Assembly: GCA_964035545.1 (NCBI GenBank)
Contig: OZ037773.1
Location: 2,707,751-2,771,750, forward strand
DNA: 64,000 bases
Source of the DNA: Bugula neritina
Taxonomy: Eukaryota > Bryozoa > Gymnolaemata > Cheilostomatida > Bugulidae
Direction: 5' to 3'
The notes under the pieces were generated by a model. The model saw only the letters and a list, made by a program, of their open reading frames with translations. It searched no databases and had not been told where the DNA came from. Both the position numbers and the translations under genes were made by a program. Positions 34,082 through 47,855 of this stretch are shown piece after piece. Within the stretch, counting starts at the first letter, position 1. Every line of letters starts with the position of its first letter.

Positions 34082-34931
34082 CTAGGTCAGTAAAACTGTC
34101 ATGCCTGTGTCTTTTCTTGCATCCAATGATAATATATATCTAAAACCTCAATGTAGTCCATGAATAAATATTTTTACTGCATGGCAAGCATGTGTAACAT
34201 ACAAGAGTCAAACAGAATTTGCTTCCCGTCATCACCATATTTTTAACATGGTATATGGAAAACCTCTGGTTGCTACTGAAATTGGCTCTCTGCCTATACT
34301 CTTTTTAGTTTAGCAAAGTCTTTCATGGTTCTGCAAGCCTAGAATCTAAGAAAAACATCAAAAGTTTTATTGTTGGACAGTTGCTATTCCAACAATGACT
34401 TTGTCGAATGTCGCACACTCATAAAAGCATATCCAGGTGTTTGTGAATTAGTTTTTGCATGCAAGAAATTTTGCATGATTGAGAACTAACTGTAAGCTTG
34501 ACCAATGTAAGTGATTGGTCGAAGAAAATGATAAAAAAATAAATTAAATAAATTAATGAATAAATGGTAATTGATGCAAGGCTCACGAAACTGAACTAAA
34601 TCTTGTGTATTTAGCCTCAAATGTCTGCAAGAATATATATTGCCATAGGCAAATTGTCAGGAACCTTTGCTCCCTTGTCATCTAGGATATGGTACAAACA
34701 ACTGCACTAAAAGAAAGTCAGTTTATCATTTGTATACTACACTGTTAAGGGAACTTGGTCAACAGCAAAGAGACAGCACAAGAAGTGTTGGTTGGGACTT
34801 TACATAAGCTAGGAAAGCTTTTCCCTAATTCATGATAGCTTTCACATATCATCGAAGCTATAATGCCAGCTATATTATGCTGTTTCCACACTCGTTATGA
34901 CTACTATACAATATCTAACCTTTTTGACTAG

Positions 34932-34938
34932 TATAAAA
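34932..34938 (+). promoter_or_regulatory. TATA box candidate of the aerolysin-like gene
   Basis: TATAAAA in GTATAAAAACCC, followed about 140 bases later by a good donor (AAGAAG before GTAACT, near 35073). A 5' UTR exon of about 34960-35073 spliced to the acceptor at 37127-37130 would be consistent. Inferred from sequence only. Confidence 0.4.
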
Positions 34939-37133
34939 ACCCAGCATTCTTACTTATCTACACACACTTGCGTCTCACACTTGTAACTTGCAACTTATAA
35001 CTTAACCTTTTCACATTGGTACTTTCTTTCAGTCTACGACGATATTTATATCTGTCTAAAACAAAACAAGAAGGTAACTACTTCTATTTTCATTGTCTTA
35101 CCTATTGCTGGGTATTCTGTGTGAACGAGACTACCAACTGTAAAGTTTTGAGACATACTCGGCTCACAACCAGCTATCTCTCCTAATGCAAGATAAGCTT
35201 TGCGGAGTGAGTAGAGTTAGTCGTATAATTGATTATTTTGTACTGAAAGAGCTGGCTTGCGGTGGACTATGGTAAGCAGAATGCGCAGAGCTGAGCACAG
35301 AACTACCATGTGGTGTGTGTGGGTTCAGAATCAACTTCACTGAGTGGGGAAAAGTTGCAATAGACAAGTTAACGTGAATATATTATGAAATAATCGAGCA
35401 TGCTTAGGTAGAAGCAACAAATGTAAAGTGTCAACTAATATGACACAAGCCCCACAACCTGCCATGTTATAATGTACGCTATAAATTGTGCGTACTTGCA
35501 CAGTAGCTTGTATTGTATCGTCTAGGTCTACCCTAAGTATTTTCAAGGCAGACCTATAAGACTATTGCTATTGCTACCATTGCTGTAATATTTTAAAGTA
35601 AAAAGCAGTGTGAGGAAGCATAGAAATTGCTTAGCGCAGTGTGACTAAAAGTAGTCGGTCAAGTTGCGTCAAAGTCACAGACAGATTGCTTAAATGCATA
35701 CAACTGCTTACAATGATACGAGATGTTAGGCTTGACTGAAGTATAATCTTATTATATTTGATTACATAGATCAGCTTTTAAATATAATATTACAAAAATT
35801 ATGCAGCTTTTGTATTGCAAACGATGCGATAACAACACATTGTTGAAAGTATGCGTAGGATGAATGTTTGATTTTGCTGAGCTAATATTTCTCGGGACGT
35901 GGCGCCACAATCAGCATCTCCGGGTGGTTATCTTTCTATCTCTATAGAAAATCAACATGAGACATCTTTAATCTGTAATCTTACACTCTGATTACCTCAT
36001 AAATTCTTCGAGAGTAGCTGTCTTATACGTTCTAAGTCTGCACAAATATACCCTATTAGATTGCGTTTGGTACGTGTCTATGTGCTAGATAAAGTAAACT
36101 TCAGGTATCATTTCGAAACATGTTTCATAAAATGACAAGCCAGTTACATAGTTAAAGACAATATTTATCTAAAAAACATATTAAAATCACTCAATCTGCT
36201 CCTTGCATTTCCAAATGTAACTCATAATACTTATGCAAAACTTTCAGCTAGAGAGAAGACAACTCCAAATTTTAATATAAAGATATAACTAGAGCCTGGG
36301 CAATTCTAAGATTTTGATGTGGATTATGAATTATGAGGCTATGCTGCGAAACTTATATTATCTGCATGCTTATAATATCTTAAGTCAGGCCTTATTGTTT
36401 AAAACGCTTTGTTCAAGGGTGATTGTACAAAACGAATTCTGAGTTTCATTAGATTAAACTCTCTAACCATGCATATATACATGCATTAGTTAATCAATAA
36501 TTATAGAGTATACGCTATATCAACACTTGTTATAAAGGTTTATAGAATTCAATTTAGAGTTTCACTTTTGAAAACATTTTAATAAATAAGAAACAACACA
36601 ATCGCAAGTTGAAATAACATACACCTATAGGGTATCAAGTTAGAAGCGATTAGCTTTAAAGAAACAAGCGATTGTGTTAAACTTGCTCAACAATTTAATA
36701 GAAAACACTGTACAACAATTGACCTAGTCTAACTAAAATAATAGTTCTTTAGCTCTAATTTTCTTTTTTTATTGACAGATTATGGTCTCCTTTTTTATCA
36801 AGCCTGCTCACTAGTAACAATATGAATTATAAGTTCTATAAATAATTATAAAAATTTGAAAAAGTAACAAAATGTATTTAGTTCAAAATCCAATTTATGA
36901 CTTAGCATATTAACCAATAATAAACACCACAAACTTATGTATAGCCACAAGTTTTGATAACTATACTTGTGTTAAAATTTCTTATAAATTTTATGTTGAT
37001 GTAAGTTAGATATGTGTCACAAACTGTAAAGGCACTTAAAAAAAGCTCGCAAATTCAGAAATAAAGTTATAGGCACTACCTACGTCAATAATTGTTGCAG
37101 TGCATTTTACTTATTTTCTCACTTTGCAGAAAC

Positions 37134-40100
37134 ATGTCAAATTTTCTTGATTTGGAAGAGTTTGTGGAGGAATGGGCGTGGCAGATGTTTGATGCTGTGA
37201 AGGGAAAAGATGAAGCAAAAATACCCAAAGATCATATTCGTCTGGAGATAAATTGGAAGAAAGTCAAATTCCAGCATGGTAAGCAAATATGGCCTTAGGC
37301 TGTCTTTTTAACAAATTTGGGTTTATCTCAATATTATCAAAGTTAAGAAAGAAATTGCACTCTGCAGTCACAGTAATAAGTTTTCAAGAAATGTGCAGTT
37401 TTCGGCAAAGATTTCACTTTGGGTTAATAGCTGACAAAACAAATCATATTTAAATTAGATAGCTGCACATTTTACTTGAGCTAAAGTTATTGTAAAAACA
37501 AATAAACCACAAAACGTTTAGCCAGAGCTCAATGTTTTAAATAGTATTTCGAACCACACATATCTCATCTGTTGAAGTTTGCTCATCATTACATGGTATA
37601 GTTATGGCTAGTTCTTAACAGTACAATCTATTCACTATCTATTCACTGTTTTTTAATGCTACTATAACAAAAAAGAGGGTGTGAGAGGTTTTTCGAAGTA
37701 TTCTTAACTTATTAATCAATTATATAACTATTGATTAATAATTTCAAGCTTGTTTTCAAAGTTGAACATCCAGTGTGATTAGACGAATTTTACATGATTC
37801 AAAGAACAGTTTTACTAAGCAATTTTTGTATTAATACAAACCAAGCATGTTTGAAGAAATATTGTAATCAACTTTATATGCATGCAATACATTAAGATCT
37901 TTCATTCTGCTTCTATAATATATGCATCCTTATCATAAGATACAGTGGTAATTAATTCAGTACTATATACTATACTATATACTATATACTATATACTCAA
38001 TCTGTGGCATGCAGCAATTCTACCATTTTGGCATATAGAAAGCTAATGTAAATAGGAAGTGGCAGCCTCCAAAGATTTATTTATTTTACCATAAACTTTA
38101 AACATGGTTGTTGATTGTCAAAGCTAGTTCTGCCTGTACAGGTGAACCAGAATATTCTGACAAGGTGATCCCCGCTGAACCCAAAGGTCAAGTCATCTTT
38201 TCCACGTCTTTCATTAACGACACAGAACAGGAACACGAGTACAGCTTCAAGACTGAGAGGTCAACAAAATCCACATGTGAAATAGAGATGTTTAGGGGTG
38301 TCACCATGGGGGCCTCATTAGAACTGAGTGTGAAGACACCATGTGAGGTATGCGGCTAAAGTATAAAGTATTTAGGCAGATATGTGCATCTAATGTGCCA
38401 TTGGGAACACCCTTCAATTTTAAAAAGTTACCTTCATATCTGAGTAATTTCAAAGCTGAAGGTCAGCTTGTTCGGTTATTGAACTCTAATTGGCTGCCCT
38501 AATTAATTTTGTCTAGTTGTCAATTTTTCACTAAACTGAGTTTCTAAATGATCTCTCTTTCACTCAGCTAAAGTTTCCAAACAATATTTCTGTTTGGAAC
38601 TGTATTTTAAGGGCAGGCAATTTCTCAACCTGTAATTGTATGGACGTATATCAAATCCTACATACCATGGGCAAATCATATAGACAAAGCATCACCAAAC
38701 TATTAAGCATTTTAATTTCTAACCATGCAACCATCACCATAGTAAAAATCAGTCACTAAGGCTTATTAAGGTCTCAATTAATCTACCTTAGTTCACATAT
38801 GCTGTGTTGTAAAGGAGTAGCAGAATACTGGCAGGCAACCTTCTATCTTGAAGCTTGTGTAATTATGGTTACCATGGTGATATTGCCTACATTTAGTCCA
38901 TAAAGTAAATTTCGGTAACTCTATCAACATTATTTGGTATAACTGAAATATTAGCTATCTAAATAACCAACGGTTAATCAACTCTTTATAACTGTAGTAT
39001 GATTGTATGCACTGGTATTGTGAGCTGCCTTAACTGTGTAGAGACAACCCTTTCAGTTAAAAACAGAATATAAATAATTATATTCAATAACTGCATTAAC
39101 AAGAACATGTTACCAAAAGTGTGTTTCTAAATACTAACCTAAATATAGATTCGAAGCTTGATCCAGTTTGATTTCACTTTGCAACGTATATTTGAATGCT
39201 AGTTATGATCGTGAATATAGAAACCTCATCTATACGTAACCATTCCAACATCACCCACCACTCTTCCACCCACCATTGAACTATAGTTGGTCTTCCACCA
39301 GCTTATTGTTAGTTCTGAGTCATGCAGTATTCATGTCTGGCATAGCAAGCAGGTACTATAATTCCTGTTTGCAGTTTTTACCTGCCAGACATGTACAAAC
39401 ATATAGGTCACTATCTATTTTCGTTTTCTAAACTGTAATTCATACATAAAGGAGACATAACTACACATGTATGTGATGTGTTCAGTTTAAGAACATGCTA
39501 TTTTAATTAGTTTTAGCCAATGTAGTACTTCCTATTATAATTTGTATACAACATGCTGTACTGCTTTATTCAAGATTAGGTAATATCTAATTAAATCTAT
39601 TGTAGATTATACAAAATGAAAAAAGTTATGTGATTTTTGTTCACAAAAGTGTATTATAAAAGTTCCAGCTTTGGTGAAAAACTAATTTATTTTGAAACCT
39701 GTAAATTTAGAGGTTTGTGCTGTACTTGTCCATGCAATATGTAACAGCTTGCATTTATTATTATGTTAGAAATCACACCATGCAGTCACGAATATAATAT
39801 ATAGATACACAGTGAGCTCATATATTGCTGTTTCAAACATGAAACTCAACTGTGCAAATGTGTGGAAGTAGCTTTTCAAACTAATGACTTCTCAGCAACA
39901 CACTGCCAGACTGAAAGTATAATTAAGCTCTCACGCCCACCCTTCCAAATATTTGAGGAAAACTACAGAACTTATACAGATATTCTAACCTGCATAGTAA
40001 TAGGAGAATATAGGAATGTGTTCCTCAAAGGGATTGCACTCAAGTCTCTGGATAATCAATTATAAATATTTGTCCTAATGAAATGTTTTCCCATGTAATT

Positions 40101-40548
40101 CATTTCCTTCTAATTTACCTGCCAATTGTTTTAGGTATTTGAAATGAATGCCGGGTTTTCCAGAGAAGTCGAAGTTTCAAAAAGCGAGGGGCAGACAATT
40201 GAGAAAGAGCTGATCTGGGCTGTAGACAGCAACATCAAGCTACCCAGTATGTCTAAAACACAGGCTAACCTTGTCATTAACCAGCAGGAATTTGATGGCA
40301 AGTTCAAGGTCAAAAGCAAATTCTGGGGGCGGGTCATAGTAAGTTTTCACAACAAGAAGGATAACAACAACTTTATGAGATCTATAGAAGGAGAGATGAA
40401 AGAGATTTTCAGAGGCAAGGATGGGTTTACAGTGACTAACAAAGTGGTTAGCTACGTGAGTGAAGGGCGCTGTCATTTCAGATACGGTATTGATCAGCAG
40501 GTACATTTGAAGCAGTTTCCTCTTAACAACAATGCTCTAAAAAATTAA
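37134..40548 (+). CDS. Aerolysin-fold pore-forming protein (ETX/MTX2-like family)
   Basis: Three coding exons, 37134-37278, 38142-38347 and 40135-40548, 254 residues, phases agree. The start ATG follows an acceptor, so a 5' UTR intron is likely. No signal peptide at this start. The short N-terminal exon contains EEFVEEWAWQMFDAV. The second and third exons have the family pattern: long alternating Ser/Thr-rich strands, a phrase of the type FINDTEQEHEYSF, a glycine-rich turn with MGASLELSVKTP, then a strand with GFSREVEVSKSEG. Members of this family in animals assemble into ring-shaped beta-barrel pores, used in defence, digestion or venom, and the role here is unknown. Length is near that of other single-module members. 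A possible donor just before the last 15 codons (CAG before GTACAT) could extend the gene, but no later exon was found. Confidence 0.62.
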
Positions 40549-41967
40549 CTTGACTTTATTTAAATATGCACAGTACACTGTAATGATACAGTAATCTGTT
40601 GCATTGCTTGAGTTGTGAAAAATCAATTTTCATTGATCATGCATTCTGTTAAAGAGCAACTCCATAAAACAGTACAATATTTTTTATATTTCAATCTGAC
40701 TATAACATTATATTCTATATTGTTTGTGCATTTAATAACTAATAACTTTCACTGAAAGAAACTTTCCATCTTTAATCAATCATCAATTAACTTATTTGTT
40801 ATTCCTACTAATTTTTACCACGTGGTATATTTACCACCATATCTATATATTAACTCAAAATAAAATTGACATTTTGTTAGGGCTTTTTCTAATAAACTTT
40901 CTACATATTATATACAGAGACTATTGCTGCACGCACAAGCTTGCCATATTTAGCTGCATAAAATACAGTGACATACATGTAGATACAAGATATAATTGTG
41001 GAGTAATGAGTAGTGTGTCTTTTTCAATGTAAGAGTTTAAACTCATCAACATTGACATTATCACTGAACTGAAGCTATAGGTTATAGTTCAATGGACATT
41101 ATATTGAGAGCAACAGTTGGAAAAGAGAAGATAACTCAACACTACAGATTGCAATAATATTTTATTCAAGAGAAGAAAAATTTCAACAAGAACATTTTTG
41201 AGCTACCTTGAATGACATAAGTATTAACCGAGCCAATGAAAAATTTAACTAATTCTCAATTCCCAATTCCAGAAAAATACCAACATAAATTACAGCATGC
41301 AGAATTGAAAAAATGCAATTGAAATTGAAGTAAACTGGCAATTATAATGTAAATGAAGCAAAATTAAAAATATATAATAATGGAGCATTGTTAGTATAGT
41401 TGAAAGGAAGACAAAGTTAGTTTTATTCTGAGATAGCTTACAATTCTTTTCGAGTTGATAATTATAAAATGGCAGTGGGTTGTTGTACCCTGACACATTT
41501 ACAAGATTTAAGCCTGGAAAATTAGATATATTACATTACTTGATACGTAGTGATGAATGATAAGTAGTGACTAACGACTAGATCCATAATCAATGCATAG
41601 CTGGAGTACCTATACAATAACACAACTGGCTAAGCAATGCAGAATGCTCTTGCTCGTCCCTATACCTCATTTTATTGTTATCTGAGAGAGTTAATATGTG
41701 TGAGATATGCAGACCTCTAGTTGAGGCCCTATAGCCGGCTTAGTATTTCATCACCTAGTTGAAGCTGGCGATTTTCAACAAGAGAAATGAAGAAACTTGA
41801 GTTGTGAAAAAGTCTACCTAACCCAATAGGAACAGAGTAGCACACATAGTGATTGACCCTAAAATAATGCTCAGTTGATTTGTATCTGGTGTAAATATAA
41901 AGAAAAAGAAAGATCAGGTTTCAGAAAGGAATTCGTTAACAGCACTGGGAGACCATCAGCTGTTCCA
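40549..41967. other. Convergent intergenic interval
   Basis: Between the 3' ends of the pore-former (plus) and SDR (minus) genes. AATAAA near 40858 could serve the pore-former. No further gene seen. Confidence 0.4.
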
Positions 41968-44900
41968 CTATTTTGTCTTTTTACTCTCTTGGTCTCCCTG
42001 ACCTTCCTGTGCCACGTCTACATGTTCCACCGCACCTGATTGGCTGGTTTTTTCAGCAGTATCCAATAGCTGCAGGGTGAAGAGCCAGAACTTCTCAGCT
42101 TCCTCGTCACTTGCAGCTGGTCCTTCTATTGCTTTCTCTTGCAAATCTCTACAATACAGTGTAACATTGCAATACTATTTCTGCTGCACATGCATAATAC
42201 ACTGTAACTATTCAATACCGTTTCTACTGTACCTGCATCATACACTGTAACATTGCAATGCTACTTCTACTATACATGTATCATACACTGTAACTATGCA
42301 ATATTACTTCTACTGTACATGTAAGGCAAATCACATGAAGATGTAACATCAACCAAACAAAAACCACCAAGGCTAAAAAATCCCAACAGTATGTATTTCC
42401 TCAGAGCACAGTTGAATTCTAATATTTTAGTAGAGTGTCTATTGATCATCTTCAAAGTGTCTATTGGGTGAAGTTGTGTTACCTCATTGAACGTTCATGT
42501 CCAATAAGGTAACGCAATACCAAAATGCTGAGCAGACACTGCAGAACGTCTCAGCAACAGTGATTTGCTGATTGCTATTTACCGAGCGTACTTTTTGTGG
42601 TTAATTTTCATATTTTTATACTTTTTACTTCAATTACAAAACCGTGAACAAAAAGCAAGCAAATGGAAAATTCAATCACGGTCGGAACATCTCAATAGAA
42701 CAATGTAGCAAATTCCACAGGTATCCTAACAATAGCCCAATCTTGAATAAAATACTTTAGTTTGTAAGAGTGCTTTAGATTTGATTTCTAATACAAGCTA
42801 GGCATAGTCATCTTTTAATAATAAACAGATCTCCAAACAAAGGATGGAGCTTTACGCCCCCTCCTCCCCCTCCCCCTCCTCCCCTCCTCCGCAGAGCAGT
42901 GAGTGATTTACCAAAGTCTTTAAAAATACCCTCTACCCCTCTACTGTTACCTACTGTTATCTACTCTATATTTCTATACTTTTTATTTACATACTTACTA
43001 TTAGCTGAAACTACTACTATGTGGGGGCCTTAAGAGTGGCTGTGACTCAACAGCTATACTTACACATAATACTTTCCGGTAACTTCATTGAGGCTCTCAT
43101 CAATGCAGAGGAAGTTGGGAGTTTGAGCGCCGTCATTGGCTGTTTTCATGAGGTACCAACATATCAGATAGGTTGACACGTACAGAAACTGAAAGAGTAG
43201 AAATTAATTCCATAACTCCTAAACATATATGCAAGTACAAACATGAAACACAGTCTAAAGAAATCGAGTAGCTCTAAAAATATACGAGCTAGTCCTAAAA
43301 GATTTAGTTAATAATGAAGAATATACGAGCCATGAATTAAAATATCTATCAGTAGTAAACTGAAGCCTTTACTTTCGCACTCAGTAAACTAGCCTCTGTC
43401 TAGAGCTGACGAGGCAAAAGCTGACGTACCTGTGAAGTGCAGATGGGCATGTACCTGTGTATCTGGGTACGAGCCACACCAGGGTGGCAGGCATTGACTG
43501 TAACTTTAGTACCTGAAACAGAGGGCCAAGCAAATTACGCTGCATTCGGTGATTTATTCAACTAAAACAGCATAGCATTTGATATGTTGAGTAGAAAACC
43601 CTTTACAGGCGATAGTTACTGCCAAAAGCTTTGAAACAACTTCTACATATGTTAGGTAGTTGCTATGATAACACTATAAGCATTTGTCCATGAAAAACAG
43701 GGCTATTTGAAATGATAGTCTGCAAAAGAAACGAAATCAAGATGACAAGATGCGTTTTGAACAGCTTTGACCTCAACATAGTAATGTTGTTGCTAGTAAA
43801 AAATAGAGCATTGAATGGAAGAAACATGTTATGAAAAATCTGCACAAATATCTAGTCTGTAAAACGCTCAGCCAATCAGAGAGGCTGCTTTAAGAAATGT
43901 CAGTTTAGTCAGATATTGGATGTGTAAAATGCACTATCTTTAACCCCCCTCCCCTCAGTTCACTGAAAATGGCAAGATCCTAATATTAACAAGTTTTTTT
44001 AATTTAGCATTTTTATATAGACTGGTGATTATGATTTTATTCGCTGTTGATGAGTATACAGGAGTAAAATCATATAAACCGGCAAGTATTAGTATTTTAT
44101 GGGAGCAATTGTGGTCTAAGGGTTAGAGTGTTTGCCTAGTAGCACAAAGGTAATGGGTTCGAGCCCAGACAAAGGCCATTGGTGATGTTAGGAAGAGCAT
44201 CCAGTCATAAAATTTTGCTTCTGTGTCCCATCTGAATATGTCCTTAGCCAGTTTATCAAAAACCCCTTTCATCAAGGGTTTTCTCACAGGGATGGTGACT
44301 ATAAACTTGCATGAGTTTTATTAGTATTTTATGAAATACTAATGATTTAAAGGTCTTTGAACATATGTGGAGTTATCTCCTCACCTTCTAGTAACTTAGT
44401 TAACTTCCTCATCATCAACATAAGAGCCAATTTACTCTGGGTAAAGCATTCTGAGCCATTTCCATACTCTGCCTACAACATATCACAATAAACTAGCAGG
44501 AACATAATATACCAAGTATAGCTAAACACCTTGCATTGAATCTAAGGAGTCATGTCCCTAGCAACTACAAGCAGGACAATACATCTCTATATTCTTACAT
44601 CGACATGTAGGATAGAGTCATCACCTTTCAGCTATAATAATGTGCCAGCTACTGCTTAAACTATTGAACAGAGTTATGTGGCATATAAATTGCTGGAAGG
44701 AGTTAATTTATTTCTCTCCAGCATAGACAAGTTGAGAGTTATCATCTCTATTCAACTAAATTTTAGCGACAGTTTAGGCACGGTATTTGAAGGTATGGCC
44801 TTGGCATCCAACAGTTAAGAGAGTTTTTTCAGCAACCACCATGACTTTTGCTCACAGAAAGCAGTTCATCTCACCTTCTCGAGGTTGATGTCATCGTAAT

Positions 44901-47855
44901 GAATACTGCCAAGGGAATAGGCAGCAGAAGTCATTAGAACCACTCTACTAGGGGCTGTCGTCTTCAACAACGGCAGCAGTTCATTGACCAAAACATAGTG
45001 ACCTGAGAAAATAAAAAACTGATTGGTCGAGAGGAAAAACCCATTTTCTAATTTGAAAAGTTTTAATGTCTAAAAATATAAAGTCTCATTTTTATACTGG
45101 AAGAAGTAAAATAAAATATTCATCTAAATTCTAGAAGATATTTAGCAAAAGAATGTTTGTAATCTACACCTAATCACCTACCCAGGTAGTTGACACCTAG
45201 GTGATGTTCAAACCCATCTATAGTCTTAGACGGAGGGGGTAGCATAACCCCCGCATTGCAATACAGGATGTGCAACTTATCCTCTCCTACAAATAGTCAG
45301 TAAACATACATAAGTGACTCCTATAGCTAACAAGTGGTTCATATATCTTATGGTTAGTAAGTGGTTCATATATCTTATAGTTAGCTAGTGGTTCATATAT
45401 CTTATAGTTAGCAAGTGGTTCATATATCTTATGGTTAGCAAGTGCATCTGGCAGAAATACACCCAATGTAGAATTACAAAACCTCAGTTTTTAAAATTAG
45501 TCATAATATAAAAGAACAAAGCAAATTGATTCCAGAAAGGGAGATAATTTTCATCAAAATAATCTTGTAGAACAGACAACTTCTAAAATTTAAATACAAA
45601 AATAAAACTCCCAGCTGCTTACTAACTTTTCTTAAAATCTTCACAGAACCTCTTCACGTCTTTAAGGTCGTTGAGGCGAAGGGGAAGGAAATGGATTTCT
45701 TTACTTCCTGTCATTTTCATAAGTTGTGCTGCAGCTGCTTTGCCCAGTTCGCTGTCTCTGCATGCTATATACACCTTAGCACCTGGATAACATAGTCTCG
45801 CACTAAATACAAGGTAAAAACAGGCTGGAGGACAATCCAAACAAAAATGACTCTGCTTATTCTATACCATAACCAAAATTAAATGAAATACACTCAAAAC
45901 ATTTACATAAAGTTCAAGAAAACCAATTCGTTGTAAACAACCTTTGTCCTCACTTGAGCAAAATTAAGCAGCTAATTTGAAACAAAACGAACACTAGGTG
46001 CTAGGAATTTCTTCCAGATCAATCAATTAAAATAAATTATGAATATATATATTTCTTATCTTTCTTCAAAGAGCAAGAAACATAACTATTAACTATATCA
46101 TATCAGATGTTATCTCCACCTTCAACTGATTGCTTTTACCAGAACCTGGTGAGTGACAAATTAATCAAGTAATACCGTAAGTTGCACACTACCTCTTTGA
46201 GCCAGTTCCTTGGCAGTATAGAAACCTATTCCCCTGTTTCCACCAGTAACCACTGCCACCTTGTCATCTAGCGGCGTTTGACTAAAATACTGGGGACCTT
46301 TCAAATAAGACCTGAAATAAAGAGAACATACACTTGTACATGTTGTTACACACAAATTGAACAACATAGTTACACAGGTACACTTAAAAGTAGGCCAAGT
46401 AAGGAAAATATGAATTGATATTGAAATTCCATTAAATAATGCAATTCACTAACTTGGCAATTATTGTAAAAAATTATTCTACAGTATCAGCTATGAGTCA
46501 TTGCTCTAGGGCCTAGGCTATTAATTAATAAATCTACATTGAATGGTAATAATAAATACTTAAAAATATATAATTTATTTAGTTGATTTGTGTTACTCAC
46601 TGATAACTAAAATAAAAAATAATACATAACGATGATCAAAATCCAAAATTGATGTGAACAAACTTGAATGTCTAAGGTTTCAAAATCAAAATATTAATAC
46701 AGACACTAACATTTACAAAGCAATGAAACTAAAACTCAACAAGTAAATATTCAGCAAAATTGGTAACATCATAACAATTGCCATTGGTTTTACCAATATT
46801 GTTAATGTTTGTGTTGATATGAGTTAATTCAGTCAATAATCATTATGTAACTGTTTCAACTGTTGACATATTCATACTCTACACTCTACAACCTACTGTT
46901 TTTGTTTAAATTTCATGTCTGATACAGTATATTTACTATTATAATATCCATTATGTTGCTCTTTGTTCTACTTTTATTTTAGAAATAAAATTAATTTATT
47001 TTTAATATCATTACTATTAGTATTAGAATTTTGCATATTGCTATAATTTAGTACACTGTCTGGCCTAGAGAGTCAGACCGAATTCACATCATGCTAAAGG
47101 GCTCTGCCCATGAATGATAATCGCTGTAATTGTCCAACTTCTAAGGCAAAGAGTAATGTTTAAGCCTTATAATAACAATTAAAATTAATATCACAGTATT
47201 CACTAGCAGGGACCATACCATTGGCACCACCAATTATAAATAATTTAATTTTATACCATTATAGTATGATTACTTTTATTTTTAGTACTAGTTCACTACG
47301 TCTACTAGTAGACGTAGTGAACTAGTACTACTACTACTACTACTAGTAGTAGTAGTATAACTATAAGTATAAGCAATGCTATCAGCATAAGTATTACTAT
47401 TACTATTAGTATCACTATTAAACTTGATTTGGTCTGATCAATACCATAATCATAATGATTTGATAATCATAATTATATCTAAATCAGTATCTCTTAATGA
47501 GCTAATCATAATGATTATGATAATCATAACCAATATCATTATGATTATCATTACACATTATCATTACTCATTACTGATTACAGCTACCATTCTGATTCTG
47601 AAAGTAAATATCAGGTTTTTTGGACTAAACCTCTTATTTGAAGTTTTAATTTCACACACAGTGATATTCATATTGGCATCAACAGTAGCACTAATTCAGA
47701 CTGCTAGTGCTACTGCCCAGTGGGAGTGTCAACACTTACCTAAAACCAGCAAGTACTGCTGTAACAAAGATTGCTATCCACGTATACCAAGATTCAAAAA
47801 AAGGAGGAGTCTCCATTAATTTTGAAAAGGGGTTATCTGTAGGTTCCATGATCAT
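41968..47855 (-). CDS. Membrane-anchored short-chain dehydrogenase/reductase, DHRSX-like, Tyr to Phe at the active site
   Basis: Nine exons, 366 residues: 47855-47740, 46311-46193, 45782-45627, 45286-45182, 45002-44875, 44472-44385, 43512-43430, 43188-43064, 42148-41968; all phases agree. N-terminal hydrophobic anchor ([13 protein letters not shown], residues about 27-39) precedes the Rossmann fold. Landmarks: TGGNRGIG (61-68) for NAD(P) binding, CNAGVM (140-145), MTSAAYS with S191, and HPGVART after the last helix. QSKLALML and the anchor resemble DHRSX/RDH-type SDRs. The catalytic Tyr of YxxxK is Phe (F218, with K222 kept), which would remove the usual proton donor. The tail beyond residue 320 is hydrophilic and Lys/Glu-rich. 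ATG at 47849 is an alternative start two codons in. Confidence 0.8.
42150..42325. repeat. About 50-bp intronic tandem repeat
   Basis: Three to four diverged copies of ATACACTGTAACNNTNCAATACT-type units (shown in part: ACACTGTAAC) in the last SDR intron. Confidence 0.6.
42855..42898. repeat. Polypyrimidine CCTCC tract
   Basis: C/T-only run of CCTCCCC units inside an SDR intron. On the transcribed strand it is a purine tract. Confidence 0.8.
44101..44318 (+). mobile_element. tRNA-derived SINE copy
   Basis: Head GGAGCAATTGTGGTCTAAG, B box GGTTCGAGCCC, body ATCCAGTCATAAAATTTTGC, tail TCACAGGGATGGTGACTAT. It has an extra internal AAAACCCCTTTCATCAAGGG stem that is also seen in other copies. In an SDR intron. 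Confidence 0.75.
45310..45440. repeat. About 32-bp intronic tandem repeat (four copies)
   Basis: Units of AGTGGTTCATATATCTTATA plus GTTAGC, in an SDR intron. Confidence 0.85.
46800..47420. repeat. AT-rich and ACT/AGT low-complexity stretch
   Basis: Includes an inverted CTAGTAGACGTAGTGAACTA block at about 47295-47340, in SDR intron 1. No coding signal on either strand. Confidence 0.5.

Noticed and set aside
37970-38025. Retrozyme remnant after TATAC repeats (CTCAATCTGTGG)
   Set aside because: Only about 12 bases match and the ribozyme core is absent.
39862-40065. Extra coding exon of the pore-former gene
   Set aside because: No acceptor/donor pair in phase; the 38347 to 40135 junction is already phase-consistent.
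47424-47819. 131-codon plus-strand ORF
   Set aside because: Antisense to the first exon of the SDR gene and to ATAATCATT low-complexity DNA.
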